Source: Actinomycetospora succinea (lineage in GTDB: Bacteria > Actinomycetota > Actinomycetes > Mycobacteriales > Pseudonocardiaceae). Taken from it: a DNA stretch of 64,000 nucleotides. The notes beneath the pieces were generated by a model, which was not told the DNA's origin, did no database searches, and saw only the letters and a list, made by a program, of their open reading frames with translations. The position numbers and the translations under genes are program-made. The DNA is taken from NCBI RefSeq assembly GCF_004363095.1, contig NZ_SNYO01000002.1, positions 434,001-498,000 on the forward strand, given 5' to 3'. This document shows, one piece after another, positions 63,434-64,000 of the stretch. Within the stretch, counting starts at the first letter, position 1. Each line of letters starts with the position of its first letter.

Positions 63434-64000
63434 TCAACCGGTGGGCAGCGGCCCGACCGTCACCCGGATGACCGCCCAGCACGCCTCGGTCAGCTGCGTC
63501 GCGAGCTGGTCGCGGGAGGCGCCGTGGGGGTCGTCGAGCCAGTGGGAGCTCGCGGAGTCGACCATCCCCACCAGCCCGAAGGCGAGCGGGTGCGCGACCG
63601 GCGGCGGGATCTCCGCCCCGAGCGAGCCGTCGACGAGCATCCCGGCGACGTGCTCGGCGACCGTCGCCCGGACGTTGGTCGTCGCGGACTCGCCGCCGGT
63701 GCCGAACGAGGTGCGCTTGAGGTAGCGGTAGACGTTGGCGTTCGCCTCGAGCCAGCCGAGGTGGGCGCGCAGCGCCTTCGCGAGCATCTCGAACGGGTGT
63801 CCCGACGGCCGCCACACCGGCTCGAGCTCGTGGACGAGCCGCTCGACCGAGCGCGCGGCGATGGCGCTCTGCAGGTCGTCGCGGCCCTCGAAGTGCCGGT
63901 AGAGCCCGGGCCGCGAGACGCCGGCCTGCGCGGCGATCTGCTCGGTGGTGACCTCGGGGCCGTGCTCGCCGATCGCGGCGACCGCGGCGTCGACGAGCTC
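63434..64000 (-). CDS. TetR-family regulator, N-terminus cut by window edge
   Basis: The minus strand from the window edge reads a TetR HTH: LVDAAVAAIGEHGPEVTTEQIAAQAGVSRPGLYRHFEGRDDLQSAIAARSVERLVHELEP. A ligand domain follows (AHLGWLEANANVYRYLKRTSFGTGGESA ... VGMVDSASSHWLDDP). The stop is at 63434. The start lies beyond base 64000, probably only a few codons away. It is upstream of the VOC-DUF3159 pair in the same direction. Confidence 0.9.
   Translation of the reverse strand, partial: ELVDAAVAAIGEHGPEVTTEQIAAQAGVSRPGLYRHFEGRDDLQSAIAARSVERLVHELEPVWRPSGHPFEMLAKALRAHLGWLEANANVYRYLKRTSFGTGGESATTNVRATVAEHVAGMLVDGSLGAEIPPPVAHPLAFGLVGMVDSASSHWLDDPHGASRDQLATQLTEACWAVIRVTVGPLPTG

Overview
The window is very GC-rich (roughly 74-75% by eye), uses many GTG and TTG starts, and carries conservon, VirR/DUF3263, F420-type LLM, SARP, LAL and 13E12 genes. 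It is an actinobacterial chromosome, most likely Mycobacteriales or Pseudonocardiaceae; I cannot name the genus. I see no rRNA, tRNA, CRISPR array or prophage. Both ends cut a gene: an NTP transferase at base 1 and a TetR regulator at base 64000.

Layout. 0-12 kb: MobA-like NTP transferase, a helicase-associated (Rv0862c-like) protein, a complete conservon (cvnA-B-C-D: giant sensor kinase, roadblock, DUF742, GTPase) and the XPB/Ercc3 helicase. 12-25.5 kb: a redox and regulatory region with a TetR/LLM pair, MaoC protein, relic LAL regulator, 13E12 HNH protein, SnoaL protein, an OsmC-FAD oxidoreductase-hypothetical-GNAT-LAL operon, a YCII/ECF42-type sigma pair, a flavin monooxygenase and a GNAT/cysteine dioxygenase-like pair. 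Three minus-strand promoters here share one design: a CCTAGCGTCG -10 region, exactly 31 nt, a TGGGCA box, and a second box one or two helical turns further upstream. The LAL operon starts at one of these regions and a dead LAL gene lies beside another, so I propose the LAL protein controls an undescribed local regulon.

25.5-34 kb: YccF protein, two MHS-type transporters and a catabolic operon (MaoC-SCP2 fusion, alpha/beta hydrolase, acyl-CoA synthetase, zinc alcohol dehydrogenase) facing a TetR gene. Matching ACGAAC/GTTCGT palindromes lie at the operon promoter and at the second transporter. 34-45 kb: core block groEL2 (tandem CIRCE elements), Ser/Thr kinase, moeA, psd-pssA-AAA ATPase, virR-like, DUF3263 and def. 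Its content matches M. tuberculosis Rv0429c-Rv0440.

45-51 kb: HtrA-like protease, SARP-type regulator, then a TPP riboswitch leading two tandem thiD paralogs. 51-57 kb: two hemerythrin-like proteins, a membrane protein, a cytochrome P450, and an SRPBCC/NTF2/TetR trio flanked by inverted copies of a 130-150 bp repeat. 57-60 kb: second thiamine locus (thiG, thiS, riboswitch, thiO; thiE divergent). 60-64 kb: secreted S1 protease, Pro-rich membrane protein, DUF3159, VOC protein and TetR.

The junctions hold several short palindromic repeat families: a GCAGCGAACG element, a CAGCGTGGC palindrome inside the larger repeats, and a GTGAGTG hairpin overlapping the stop codon of each thiD gene.
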